Shown: positions 1 to 9,400, counted from the first letter of the stretch. The stretch is 33,864 nucleotides of DNA from Candidatus Hydrogenedentota bacterium (GCA_029776995.1 JAKOTZ010000127.1:1-33864); one strand, 5' to 3'. Notes: generated by a model not told the origin, from the letters alone. Translations and numbers: made by a program.

Positions 1-996
1 CAAATATCAATATTAAAAGACAAAAACGAAAATAAGGGATATTTCGAAATCCAGGTCTCGATAAAGAAAAATGCCTCGCTGAAAATTCTGCCCAAAGACA
101 TCACATTTGTGCTGGACGCATCCAGCAGCATTACCCAGCGGAAGCTGGACCTCAACGTCAGGGCCGTTTCCCGGGTGCTGAACCTGCTGCGTCTGGAAGA
201 CCGCTTCAATATCGTAGTGTTCCGGGATAATCCGGTGTTTTTCAGTCCCAACCGCCGGCCGGCCACGCCGGAAGCTATCGCCGAAGCCCAAAAATTCATC
301 AAAGGGATCCAGTCCATCGGCCAGACGGATGTATTTGCCGCCCTGAGCGCCGTCATTACGGATCCACCCCGAACGGGAATCCCCGGCCTGATCTTCGTAC
401 TGACCGACGGCCAGCCCACCACCGGACTGCAGGATACCCGGGCCATCATTAACCAGGTGTCCGATAACAACCGTTCGGGAAACACCCTGTTTCCCTTTGG
501 CAGCGGCAATCGGGTAAACCAGTATCTAATGGACCTGCTGGCCTACCGCAATCGGGGAAAATCCATGGTGGAACCCAGTATCGACCGCACAGACGACTCT
601 TTCCTGCGGTTTTTTGAAGATTTGCTGGACCCCGTGCTGGTCAATATCCGGACCGATTACAGCCGTACAGGCGCGTCGGAAATCTACCCTTCGGCCATGC
701 CCGACTTTTACCTGAAGTGGCCGGTCAAGGTCTACGGAAGGTTCGATCCGGATAAGGAAAAAGAACTGGTCATGCGCATTTCAGGCCGGGCGCTGGACCG
801 CCAGAAAGAACTTATCTTCAAGGCTCGGCTGGATAACGCCCCTGCAGCCGATCCGGAAGTCCGGAAACGCTGGGCTTTTGCCAAAGCCTACCACATCATC
901 AGCGAAATCGCCCGGTCCGGTGAACGGCCGGAGTTGCTGCAGACGCTTCGGGAACTGCGGGACCAGTACGGCGTAAAAACGGTGTACAGCCAGTGA
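1..996 (+). CDS. VWA-domain protein, C-terminal part (5' truncated by window edge)
   Basis: Frame 1 is open from base 1 (QISILKDKNENKGYFEIQVSIKKNASLKILPKDITFVLDASSS...). MIDAS-type DASSS, then FVLTDGQPTTG; resembles VWA proteins of the inter-alpha-trypsin-inhibitor type. The track's 109 start is an internal GTG. Confidence 0.85.
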   Translation, partial: QISILKDKNENKGYFEIQVSIKKNASLKILPKDITFVLDASSSITQRKLDLNVRAVSRVLNLLRLEDRFNIVVFRDNPVFFSPNRRPATPEAIAEAQKFIKGIQSIGQTDVFAALSAVITDPPRTGIPGLIFVLTDGQPTTGLQDTRAIINQVSDNNRSGNTLFPFGSGNRVNQYLMDLLAYRNRGKSMVEPSIDRTDDSFLRFFEDLLDPVLVNIRTDYSRTGASEIYPSAMPDFYLKWPVKVYGRFDPDKEKELVMRISGRALDRQKELIFKARLDNAPAADPEVRKRWAFAKAYHIISEIARSGERPELLQTLRELRDQYGVKTVYSQ

Positions 997-2702
997 TCTC
1001 CAATGCCCAGCGCCTCCCGAGCGGCAATCTGGTTCCTCCCCTGTCCTGCACCGAATGGCTGGAGCGGCTGGACCGTTCACAGGACGGCTGGCCGGATCTG
1101 TTCCGGATATACGGGAACCGGCCGGATCTGGTCCGCCAAAAGGTGCGGCTAATTCGCGCGGGGCTCTTCCATTTTCTTTCGGTTCACGGGAACCTTTCCG
1201 TCCGCGTGTACCGGGCCCCAGGCCGGATCAACCTGCGGGGGATGCACGTGGATACCCACGGCGGCTGGCTGAACCTGCAGACCCACCACCGGGAAACCCT
1301 GGTTGCGGCCGCCAAAACCGATGATCCTGTTCACCGGTACGCCAACGGGGATCCGGCTTTTACAGGGGTTGAATTTACGCTCACGCCGTACCTGGACCGC
1401 CTGGCATCCGTTCGCCAGCGACACACTCCCGACGATCCCGCGGCCCTGCTGGAACTGGCTGACATTCAGGCAGGTTCCGGACTGCCATCCTGGGGACGTT
1501 ACGCTTTGGGAACCGCCCTCACGGCCATTTTTCATGGATCGCCTCCGGATGGAGGGCTCAGGGCGGTTGTCTGGAGCGATACGGTTCAGGGCGCGTCCCT
1601 GAGTTCGTCGGCATCGCTGTGCGTGGCGCTGACGCTCGCCCAGTGGGGGCGCGCCGGCATGACCCCGCCCCTGGCCCCGCTGGTCCACGGGTCCCGGCAG
1701 GCGGAATGGTTCGCCGGCGCGCGGGTGGGACTGAGCGACCAGGGAGCCGTTGCGCTGGGGCAACCGGGTTCAGTACTGTTTACGGCACTGTGGGGACCGG
1801 AACTTTTTCCTGCACCTCCCGCCTGGCACCCATTTCCGGAGGATGCGACCATTCTTATCCTCCACACGTTCACCAGCAGGCACCTGAGCGGCAGCAGGCG
1901 GGCCGATTACGCGCGCAACCGTTTTGCCTATTCCATGGCGCTGCGCATGCTGGAATCCGCCGCGGCCCCCCTGCGTGGGCCGTATCAGCCGATTGCTTTT
2001 TCCACCTTTCCCGAAGTGCTGGCAGCCTTCCCGGACAACTGCGACCGGTTAAGGCTCATCGCAAACCTACCCGACAGCCTGGATCTCGCGGATCTGGAAC
2101 ACCGGTACGGCATTTTCGCCGTCCGCGAGGCATATGACCGTCTCTTTGGAGACCTCCCCCCCGCGGAGCGGCCGACCCGGTTCGCCATCCGGGGCCCCGT
2201 ACTGTTCGGGCTGGCAGAAACACTTCGGGCCCACCGGTTTTTTGAAGCCCTGCGATCAAACGACCTGGAACGAATGGGCCTGCTGATGCGGATCGGGCAC
2301 GATGGCGACCGGGTTACGGACACGGCCGGACGCCCATATACGGTCCCGACTGACTCGGCAACGATCCGGGAATGGATCGCCCGGAACCGTCCCCTGGAGG
2401 AGTGCCCAGGCGCTTATGGCGCGAGCACGCCGACCCTGGACAGGGCAGTGGATACAGCCACCCAGGCGGGAGCGGTCGGCGCGTGCCTGACCGGCGCGGG
2501 TATGGGCGGGGCGGCGCTGGCATTGTGCCGGAAAACGGACGCGGAAGCGATCCGGGAATCCATCGCGCGCTGCCTGGCGTCAGATGATTTTCAGCGGCTC
2601 CGCGGCCGCGATGCCCAGCCATGGCCGGAAGACGCAGCCCAGACCGCCGTGGAAGAAAATATAGCGGTGGCCGGCGCGGGAATACTTCCGCCACCCGCGT
2701 AA
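993..2702 (+). CDS. GHMP kinase, divergent galactokinase-like
   Basis: APGRINLRGMHVDTHGG (galactokinase-signature-like), GASLSSSASLCVAL (ATP-binding GHMP motif), VGLSDQGAVALGQPGS (catalytic-Asp region), CLTGAGMGGAALALC (motif 3). GTG start overlaps the upstream TGA. Confidence 0.85.
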   Translation: MISNAQRLPSGNLVPPLSCTEWLERLDRSQDGWPDLFRIYGNRPDLVRQKVRLIRAGLFHFLSVHGNLSVRVYRAPGRINLRGMHVDTHGGWLNLQTHHRETLVAAAKTDDPVHRYANGDPAFTGVEFTLTPYLDRLASVRQRHTPDDPAALLELADIQAGSGLPSWGRYALGTALTAIFHGSPPDGGLRAVVWSDTVQGASLSSSASLCVALTLAQWGRAGMTPPLAPLVHGSRQAEWFAGARVGLSDQGAVALGQPGSVLFTALWGPELFPAPPAWHPFPEDATILILHTFTSRHLSGSRRADYARNRFAYSMALRMLESAAAPLRGPYQPIAFSTFPEVLAAFPDNCDRLRLIANLPDSLDLADLEHRYGIFAVREAYDRLFGDLPPAERPTRFAIRGPVLFGLAETLRAHRFFEALRSNDLERMGLLMRIGHDGDRVTDTAGRPYTVPTDSATIREWIARNRPLEECPGAYGASTPTLDRAVDTATQAGAVGACLTGAGMGGAALALCRKTDAEAIRESIARCLASDDFQRLRGRDAQPWPEDAAQTAVEENIAVAGAGILPPPA

Positions 2703-2725
2703 CCGCATGACTGGGAACAAGATAA

Positions 2726-3460
2726 CTACCCGGCTGACAGCCGCGTTCCCAGCCTTCCCAGGGCATTCAGGACCAGCGCGCAGGCTGTAACAGCGGCCAC
2801 CTCCGTCCGCAGCACCTGCGGCCCCAGGGAAATCGGCACTGCTCCCGCGTCACGCAGGAGTGCTGCCTCGTTCCGGGTAAAGCCGCCCTCCGGACCGATA
2901 ACCACACCGCAGTCCCCTTGGATTACGGATCGCTCCGCGTGAGGCAACAGCCCGGGTTCCACCGCGGCCAGCCAGAAACGGCTGGGATTTTCAGCCAGAA
3001 GCTCCTCCAGCCGGGCCGCGACGGCCAGCGCCGGCAGGCGGTTCCGGCCGCACTGCTTGCAGGATGCCACAGCGACCCGGGCCATCCGCTGGGACAGCGC
3101 CGGTTTGTGCTGGGAACGCTCCGCCCTCCAGAACGTAACGCGGTCCACTCCCAGGTCTACGGCGCGGGCCACGATTTCATCGGCCACAGCGGCAGACTGC
3201 GGCCAGGCGCAGGCCATAAGGAAATCCTGACGCGGTAGCGGATCTTCGCCGGTTTCAGCGGACAGCATGGCAGCCCGGTTTTTACCGTATATCCGCAGGG
3301 GACCCAGCGCCCAGGCGCCTTGACCGTTAAATACCATACACGTATCCCCGTCCACCAGGCGCAGTACCCGAACCGCATGGTGGGCTTCTTCTGTCGGTAA
3401 GACAACTTCCTGTCCATTCAGAAAGGCAGCATTCGGAATATAAAAACGGGGCGGCAGCAT
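2726..3460 (-). CDS. rsmE: 16S rRNA (uracil1498-N3)-methyltransferase RsmE
   Basis: VVIGPEGGFTRNEAALLRDAGAVPISLGPQVLRTEVAAVTA matches the SPOUT-knot RsmE signature. Confidence 0.92.
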   Translation of the reverse strand: MLPPRFYIPNAAFLNGQEVVLPTEEAHHAVRVLRLVDGDTCMVFNGQGAWALGPLRIYGKNRAAMLSAETGEDPLPRQDFLMACAWPQSAAVADEIVARAVDLGVDRVTFWRAERSQHKPALSQRMARVAVASCKQCGRNRLPALAVAARLEELLAENPSRFWLAAVEPGLLPHAERSVIQGDCGVVIGPEGGFTRNEAALLRDAGAVPISLGPQVLRTEVAAVTACALVLNALGRLGTRLSAG

Positions 3461-3579
3461 GACTGGATCTCCTACAGATCCGCATTATGCGATTTTGTGG
3501 ACGTGCCGATGCAACCGGCAGCCTCGTGAAATGGTCCAAACAGCAGTCTTCGAATTCCATTGAACAGGAGGTATTCAAG

Positions 3580-5937
3580 ATGGCGTATCCCCGGTGGGTC
3601 TGGCTGCTGTTTTTTTCGGTGTTGGCCATAGTGTTCATGTCCTGGTGGGCCTCCCTTCCCCCTTCTCCAAAACCCATCGACGCGCCTCCCGAACAGTTTT
3701 CGGCAGAGCGGGCCATGGTCCACCTGAAAGACCTGGCGCGGGCGCCTCATCCGGCGGGGTCTCCGGAGAACGATCGGGTATTTGAAAGGATTCAGGAGAT
3801 CCTTCGGGAAATGGGGGTTGAGATGGAGGTCATCAATGAACCGGCAGTCCATGGAGACCGAAGGGCGGCCTGGGGGCGCGCGGTGCTGGCGCGTATCCGC
3901 GGCACAGACCCGGACGGCAAAGCGATCGCGGTGGATGCCCATTTCGACTCTGTACCGTATGGTCCCGGAGCGGCGGACGACCTGTCCGGGGGAGTGGCAA
4001 TGCTCGAGGCCTGCCGCGCCCTGAAATATCTTCCTCCCCTGCGCCATGATGTGATTTTCGTATTTTCTGACCAGGAAGAAGTAGGCGGCGACGGCGCGCG
4101 GGCTTTTTCGCGCCATCCCTGGTACAACGACGTGGCCGTGGTGCTGGGGCTCGAGGTGCGGGGGGTAAAAGGTCCTTCCCTGATGTTTGAAACATCGGAC
4201 CGCAATGGGCCGATCATCCGCCATCTGGCCCTGTCCGGCGCGCCGGTCAGAACCAATTCCATTTTTTTCGGCATCTACGACCGACTGCCCTTTGGCAGTA
4301 ATTTCGGCCACTACAAACGTTCGCGCCCCGGTTACAACCTGGCTTTCGTCGACGGATTTGCCTATTACCACACCATGCTGGACCGGCCGGACAAAGTCAG
4401 CCTGGCCTCCATACAGCACCACGGGGAACAGGTGCTGGCCCTGTGCCGGTATTTTGGCAGCCTGGAGCAATTGGACCGCGAAAAAATGTACGGTCCAAAC
4501 CTGACCTACTTCAATCTGATCGGCTCCAAGGTTATCCTTTATCCGCCCTGGGTGGACCAGGCGCTGCTGGGGCTTGCGCTGATCCTGCTGGGGCTTGCAC
4601 TGGGAACCGGTTTTACCCGGGGCGCGCTGCGTCCGTCCGGAATGTTGTCGGCCATGGGCGTGGCGCTGGTCTGCCTTGCGCTGGGGGCGGCAGCCGCCTT
4701 CGCCGCGGGCGTGGTGCCCATATTCTTCTGGCGGGAAGCGGCGCTGTACAGTTATAAGTACTACGCGCTTGCGGCGCTCCTGCTGGCGGCCGGCCTGTGC
4801 GCCGCAGCATCCGGATGGCGGCATCCCCGGCCGGCGGAACTTGCTGCCGCGGGCCTGCTGCTCTGGCTGGCTCCCACGGCCGTGTTCTTCCGGTACGCCG
4901 CGGAAGGGCTGCACTTGGCGGTATTCCCCCTGCTGGCGGGCACGCTGGGTGTACTGGCCTCCGTCCGCAACCCGGAAGCGGAACCTTCACCGGCCGCCCG
5001 GTGGGTACTGCTGGCGTGCTGGGCTCCGGTAATCAGCATTCTCACGCCACTTTTTGATTATTCCCTGCACACGCTGACCAGCGCGATCATGCTGGGGCTG
5101 TGTCCCCTGTTCGCGCTGCTGACGCTTATGATGGCTCCCCTGACCGAGCCGCTGTTCCGCATGGGCTGGAAACTCCGGGTTGCGGCAATGCTTGCTCTGC
5201 TGCTGGCAGGAACAGCCGTACTGGGGGTTGGCATCCTGAAAAACCGTCCGACGCCGGATTCGCCCGCGCTGAACTGCCTGTGCTACGCCGTTGATTTCCG
5301 GGAAAGCAAAGCCTGGTGGCTCAGTTCGGACCGCAACAACGCGGAATGGTTCCGGGATATTTTCAAACGGGAGTTTCCTTTTGGGCTTTACCGGAATGAT
5401 CCTCCCACGGACGCGTGGACATCCCGGTATTTTCCCGCGGGCACGCCACGGGAGAGCGCGGAACCGTTCCGCCCGGGCGACCAGCGTCTGTACCTGAAGG
5501 CGCCCGCTCCGCTTCCGCCTTTTAAACCGCTGGAGATGGAAGTCCTGGAACGGTCTGAAGACAACGGACAGGTCCACTGGAAGGTCCGGGTATGGTCTCC
5601 CCGCCAGGCGTCCCGAATCTGGATTAAAAACGCCGGCAACAGTGCGCTGGCGTCGTTCAGCATAGCGGGGAACAGCGTGAAGGACTGCGGTCCCGGAGAA
5701 GATTTTGCCCTGTACTACATGCCGGCAGCGGGCACGGAAATCGCGTTTTCTCTGCCGGCCGGAGAATCACCGGCCTTTGACGTCCGGGAAGAATCCTGGA
5801 TTATGCCGACCGACATCGAAGGATACGAACCCAGGCCGCCGCACATGATTCCGGAGCCAAACCGGGTACTCGACTTTTACTCGCGCATGCACAGCGAACA
5901 CGTTTACAGCGTCTCCCGGATCAGCCTGGCTCCGTAA
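3580..5937 (+). CDS. M28-family metallopeptidase with multi-TM C-terminal half (ERMP1-like)
   Basis: AVDAHFDSVPYGPGAADDLSGG, FSDQEEVGGDGARAF, LEVRGVKGPSLMFETS, YYHTMLDRPDKVSLASIQHHGEQVLAL; followed by many hydrophobic segments. Start chosen at the ATG 3580, preceded by AGGAGG. Confidence 0.88.
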   Translation: MAYPRWVWLLFFSVLAIVFMSWWASLPPSPKPIDAPPEQFSAERAMVHLKDLARAPHPAGSPENDRVFERIQEILREMGVEMEVINEPAVHGDRRAAWGRAVLARIRGTDPDGKAIAVDAHFDSVPYGPGAADDLSGGVAMLEACRALKYLPPLRHDVIFVFSDQEEVGGDGARAFSRHPWYNDVAVVLGLEVRGVKGPSLMFETSDRNGPIIRHLALSGAPVRTNSIFFGIYDRLPFGSNFGHYKRSRPGYNLAFVDGFAYYHTMLDRPDKVSLASIQHHGEQVLALCRYFGSLEQLDREKMYGPNLTYFNLIGSKVILYPPWVDQALLGLALILLGLALGTGFTRGALRPSGMLSAMGVALVCLALGAAAAFAAGVVPIFFWREAALYSYKYYALAALLLAAGLCAAASGWRHPRPAELAAAGLLLWLAPTAVFFRYAAEGLHLAVFPLLAGTLGVLASVRNPEAEPSPAARWVLLACWAPVISILTPLFDYSLHTLTSAIMLGLCPLFALLTLMMAPLTEPLFRMGWKLRVAAMLALLLAGTAVLGVGILKNRPTPDSPALNCLCYAVDFRESKAWWLSSDRNNAEWFRDIFKREFPFGLYRNDPPTDAWTSRYFPAGTPRESAEPFRPGDQRLYLKAPAPLPPFKPLEMEVLERSEDNGQVHWKVRVWSPRQASRIWIKNAGNSALASFSIAGNSVKDCGPGEDFALYYMPAAGTEIAFSLPAGESPAFDVREESWIMPTDIEGYEPRPPHMIPEPNRVLDFYSRMHSEHVYSVSRISLAP

Positions 5938-6106
5938 CGTAACAGAATAACAGAAAAACTGCCGGGTTGACGGACAGTCGCGGTGGAAGGTATGAGTATT
6001 CTCCGACCGCGGCGAACAACAGGGTTATCCTTTCGCGAACCCGTATTGCATTATGGCCGGATGCTCTGGCATGCTGTGTTTTAATCATGAAGAGGGAGGC
6101 CAAAAC

Positions 6107-7915
6107 ATGCCGCAAAGCAAGTTTCTTCCAGTTGTGGCGGTTCTTCTTTTTGCGACCGCGCCGGGGATGAACCAGGGATTCTGTGACGGCCATTTCATTC
6201 CCGGGGGGGAACTGGCCGCCCGGATCGACCTGACCCACCAGCGGTTCGACTGGATCCAGGAACCGGCCTTTTCAGATGTGTTCATCCTGCAGGACGTGGC
6301 CCTGGACCCGGCTACGCCGCGGCGGTTCCAGGAATTCAGCGGAGACGTATCGGGGCGTTTTCTGGGCGCCCTGGCCCTGACGGCGCGGGGGGCATCAGAC
6401 TGGCAGCGCCTGGACCGCCTGGTTGAAAAAATCATCGGCTTTCAGCGAGCAGACGGCAGGTTCGGCAACGCGGAGCTGCCCTTTGACGCGGCATCGGTGG
6501 GGCGGGACCAGATGGCGCTTCTGTGGGGCAACGGCCGCCTGCTTACCGGGCTGATGGAATACTGGGACAAACGCCGGAATCCCGAGGCGCTCGCCGCGGC
6601 CCGCCGGCTGGGCGATTTTCTGCTGGGCGTTTTTGAAGACTGCTCTTCTCCCGCCGTGGTTGAACGGCTCCGAGGCGCCGCGGCCAATGGGTATATCTGC
6701 TTCACGCAGCTGAACGAGGGGCTGGAGCTGCTCAGCCGCGCCACGGGGGAAGAAAAGTACCGCCATGCCGCCCGGCGGATGCTGTCCATGATGGATCCCG
6801 CCGCGGAAGGCGCCCAGCATACCCACGGTTTCCTGACCACCATGCGGGGCCATATGATGATCTTTGAAAGCACCGGAGACCGGACGCTGCTGGAAGAAAC
6901 GCTGGGCCGCTGGCGGGAAATTGAAGCGGGAAGCTTTCTGCTGACCAACGGCGGGGTGCTGGAGTATTTCAAACACGACTACAACCGGGATGAGGGATGC
7001 TCCGAATCGGATCTGCTGCGGCTCTGCCTGCAGCTTTGGCGCGCGACCGGCAATAACATCTGGCTGGACCGCGCGGAAAAATGCCTGGTGAACGTGTTCA
7101 GCGCGTGCCAGTTTGAAACGGGCGATTTCGGGCACCGGTGCTACGACCACTGGGGCTACATCGCCACGCCCGGTCCCGGAAGGGCCTGGTGGTGCTGCAC
7201 AATGCACGGCCTTCGCGCGCTCGCCGACGTGGCGGATGCGGTAGTTACAGCGGCTTCCGACGGCATCCGGGTAAACCTGTTTTTCAGCGGCCATTACGAG
7301 GAAGACGGCTTCGCCCTCGACATGAGCAGGACCGGGGGTAATGGCGGAACTTTTACGTATAACATCCGGTTCAGCCGCGTGGAGCCGGACGCCCGCGAGA
7401 AACCGGTGCTGATCCGATACCCGGAATGGGCCGGCCCAATAGCCGCGCGGGTCAATGGACAGCCGGTCCAGCCTGAAATCAGCAACGGCTACGGACGGCT
7501 TACCGGCCCGTGGCACACGGGGGATACCGTCGAGGTTGCTGTTACCTGCCGCGTACGGATGCTGTCCCGGGATGGAAGTGAAATTAAGGAACCGCTTCCG
7601 GACCAGCCCTTTGAAGCGGCGCTCTTCGTGGGCCCCTGGCTGATGGCGGTAAGCGCGGCTGTCAATCCGATGTTCCACGGGGAGCCTTATCTGGAAAACA
7701 TCATGGAAGTGGGCAGCCTGGCGACCCTGCAGGAATCCGTATTCTTCGCGGATGAAGAACGGTATCCCCTGGAAAGCGGCCCCCGGCTGACGGTTCCCTA
7801 TCGGCATAGAGGCTTCACGGAACCCGCAACGGCGGAATTACGGCCCATTTCGGACCAGACCCGGTATGTCCAGACGACACTGACCTACTGGCACCGCTGG
7901 CAGAAAGCGCGATAA
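6107..7915 (+). CDS. Secreted glycoside hydrolase, GH127-like (beta-L-arabinofuranosidase family, DUF1680)
   Basis: Signal peptide MPQSKFLPVVAVLLFATAPG; RDEGCSESDLLRLCLQLW and AWWCCTMHGLRALADV resemble the GH127 Glu-X-Cys and Cys-Cys metal/nucleophile motifs. ATG at 6107 preceded by GAGGGAGG. Confidence 0.78.
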   Translation: MPQSKFLPVVAVLLFATAPGMNQGFCDGHFIPGGELAARIDLTHQRFDWIQEPAFSDVFILQDVALDPATPRRFQEFSGDVSGRFLGALALTARGASDWQRLDRLVEKIIGFQRADGRFGNAELPFDAASVGRDQMALLWGNGRLLTGLMEYWDKRRNPEALAAARRLGDFLLGVFEDCSSPAVVERLRGAAANGYICFTQLNEGLELLSRATGEEKYRHAARRMLSMMDPAAEGAQHTHGFLTTMRGHMMIFESTGDRTLLEETLGRWREIEAGSFLLTNGGVLEYFKHDYNRDEGCSESDLLRLCLQLWRATGNNIWLDRAEKCLVNVFSACQFETGDFGHRCYDHWGYIATPGPGRAWWCCTMHGLRALADVADAVVTAASDGIRVNLFFSGHYEEDGFALDMSRTGGNGGTFTYNIRFSRVEPDAREKPVLIRYPEWAGPIAARVNGQPVQPEISNGYGRLTGPWHTGDTVEVAVTCRVRMLSRDGSEIKEPLPDQPFEAALFVGPWLMAVSAAVNPMFHGEPYLENIMEVGSLATLQESVFFADEERYPLESGPRLTVPYRHRGFTEPATAELRPISDQTRYVQTTLTYWHRWQKAR

Positions 7916-7976
7916 AACGTCTGACCGGGGTCCGCGGAAAACTGATACCCCTACACCGGAGCAGGCTCAGGACCGG

Positions 7977-8540
7977 TTACTTTTTACGCGACTTTTCCTG
8001 CTGCCTGATTAATTCTTCTTCCCGCTGAAACTCAATGCGGTACCGGTCTCTTCCGAAACGGGCGGCCAGTTGGGCCAGCTCCTCCTGTCCTTTGCCGTCC
8101 AGTTTACGGCCATCGATCCCATAGCGGGGCTTGACTTTCTGGGTCTTCATGGGGCGGAACCACGCCATCAGCGCCAGAATAACCACCGCAAAGGCAAGTT
8201 CCACGTACACGACCCACTCGGGATCATAGCGATCCAGCTTCCACGGAACGAACAGCGGAGTGGTCCACTCTACCGCATCCACGGGCATTCCATCCGGCCG
8301 CAGCGCTTTCATGGAGGAGCTGTTTCTGAACCAGGCGGTCAGCCGGGTGAACACGTGCACCACGGAGTGCATGATCAGCAGATAAATGGAGTATTCGATC
8401 GCGTAGAGGATCAGCGGAATACTCCACTTCCGCAAAAGCACAATGAGAATCAGCGCGACCACGCCCCCCGCGCCATAAGCCACCGCATTTTCCAGAATAT
8501 GGTCCTGAATCGGCTGAATTTCGTATAAAAGTTCGTCCAT
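7977..8540 (-). CDS. Hypothetical membrane protein
   Basis: MDELLYEIQPIQDHILENAVAYGAGGVVALILIVLL...; at least two or three hydrophobic segments and a charged C-terminal tail. Start set at the internal ATG 8540. Confidence 0.65.
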   Translation of the reverse strand: MDELLYEIQPIQDHILENAVAYGAGGVVALILIVLLRKWSIPLILYAIEYSIYLLIMHSVVHVFTRLTAWFRNSSSMKALRPDGMPVDAVEWTTPLFVPWKLDRYDPEWVVYVELAFAVVILALMAWFRPMKTQKVKPRYGIDGRKLDGKGQEELAQLAARFGRDRYRIEFQREEELIRQQEKSRKK

Positions 8541-8568
8541 AGCACACCGCCCGAAACAATCTGTTTTT

Positions 8569-8574
8569 ATTATA
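8569..8574 (-). promoter_or_regulatory. Possible -10 element (TATAAT on minus strand) upstream of the membrane-protein gene
   Basis: Plus-strand ATTATA at 8569-8574, about 30 bp upstream of ATG 8540; no convincing -35. Confidence 0.3.
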
Positions 8575-8614
8575 CCCGAGCCTTCCGCCCTGAGCGGATA
8601 CCCCAAACCTCACC

Positions 8615-8635
8615 TTGAAAATAAAATTATTTCAA
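8615..8635. promoter_or_regulatory. Candidate operator dyad TTGAAA-N9-TTTCAA
   Basis: TTGAAAATAAAATTATTTCAA: 6-bp perfect arms in the gap between the TetR gene and the downstream membrane-protein gene. Confidence 0.4.
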
Positions 8636-8643
8636 CCACGGCA

Positions 8644-9288
8644 TCAGACGTATCGGAATTGCGCGGACAGGTGGAAAGGCGAAACTTCCTTGTAACAGGC
8701 GCCGTAGTAGAACAGGTCCACCAGGGCATCAGCGAGTTCGTCGGTGAGCACCATGCCCCGGATGTGGGTTTTTGCCATGATATGGGTATCCATAAGCCCA
8801 ATGAAGGCGAGAGTAAGGCTTTGCGCGTCACCGCCGGCCAGTTCTGCCCGGTCCAGCCCTTCCTGAATGATTTCGAGCACCCGCTGGAACCGTTTACGGC
8901 GGAAGGCCAGTTTATCAAGCCGCGGCGCGCTGGCGGGAGGAGTAAAATACATCTGAAAGATCAGCCGGATCTCGCGCGGATACTGTTCAGCGACGGAAAA
9001 AGTCAATCTCATAACCGCTTTGAGTCGTCCGATGGTGTCAGCATAGTGCTGGCGGATGGCGGTGAGCTTTTCCAGGAAGTCGTTGAAGATGGGTTCAACC
9101 AGCCTTCTGAAAAGATCTTCCTTGTTTTTGAAATAGTAATACAGCACAGGCCTGGTAACGCCAGCCCCGGCAATAATTTCCCGGATACTGGTACCGTCAT
9201 AGCCTTTTTCTGAAAAGAGGTCCAGCGCGCTTTGCAGGAGCCTGATTTCAGCTTCATTTCCAGTGTAGGCGGGCAACTGATCCGTCAT
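8644..9288 (-). CDS. TetR/AcrR-family transcriptional regulator
   Basis: N-terminal HTH: LLQSALDLFSEKGYDGTSIREIIAGAGVTRPVLYYYFKNKEDLF. Confidence 0.92.
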   Translation of the reverse strand: MTDQLPAYTGNEAEIRLLQSALDLFSEKGYDGTSIREIIAGAGVTRPVLYYYFKNKEDLFRRLVEPIFNDFLEKLTAIRQHYADTIGRLKAVMRLTFSVAEQYPREIRLIFQMYFTPPASAPRLDKLAFRRKRFQRVLEIIQEGLDRAELAGGDAQSLTLAFIGLMDTHIMAKTHIRGMVLTDELADALVDLFYYGACYKEVSPFHLSAQFRYV

Positions 9289-9400
9289 AAGCGATTTCCC
9301 GGGGATAATACTTACCGTTAATTATATCACAATTTACTAATAAAAATGATAAAAACTGAATGAGATAGTGCCTGAGGCGCACAATTCAGCGGCCGCGCGC

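Noticed and set aside
3472-4914. 480-aa minus-strand ORF
   Set aside because: Antisense to the M28 peptidase, which has recognisable catalytic motifs and an RBS.
6395-7807. 470-aa minus-strand ORF
   Set aside because: Antisense shadow of the GH127-like gene; typical of high-GC codon bias.
7916-7976. GC-rich convergent gap possibly holding a bidirectional terminator
   Set aside because: No convincing stem followed by a T tract could be drawn by eye.
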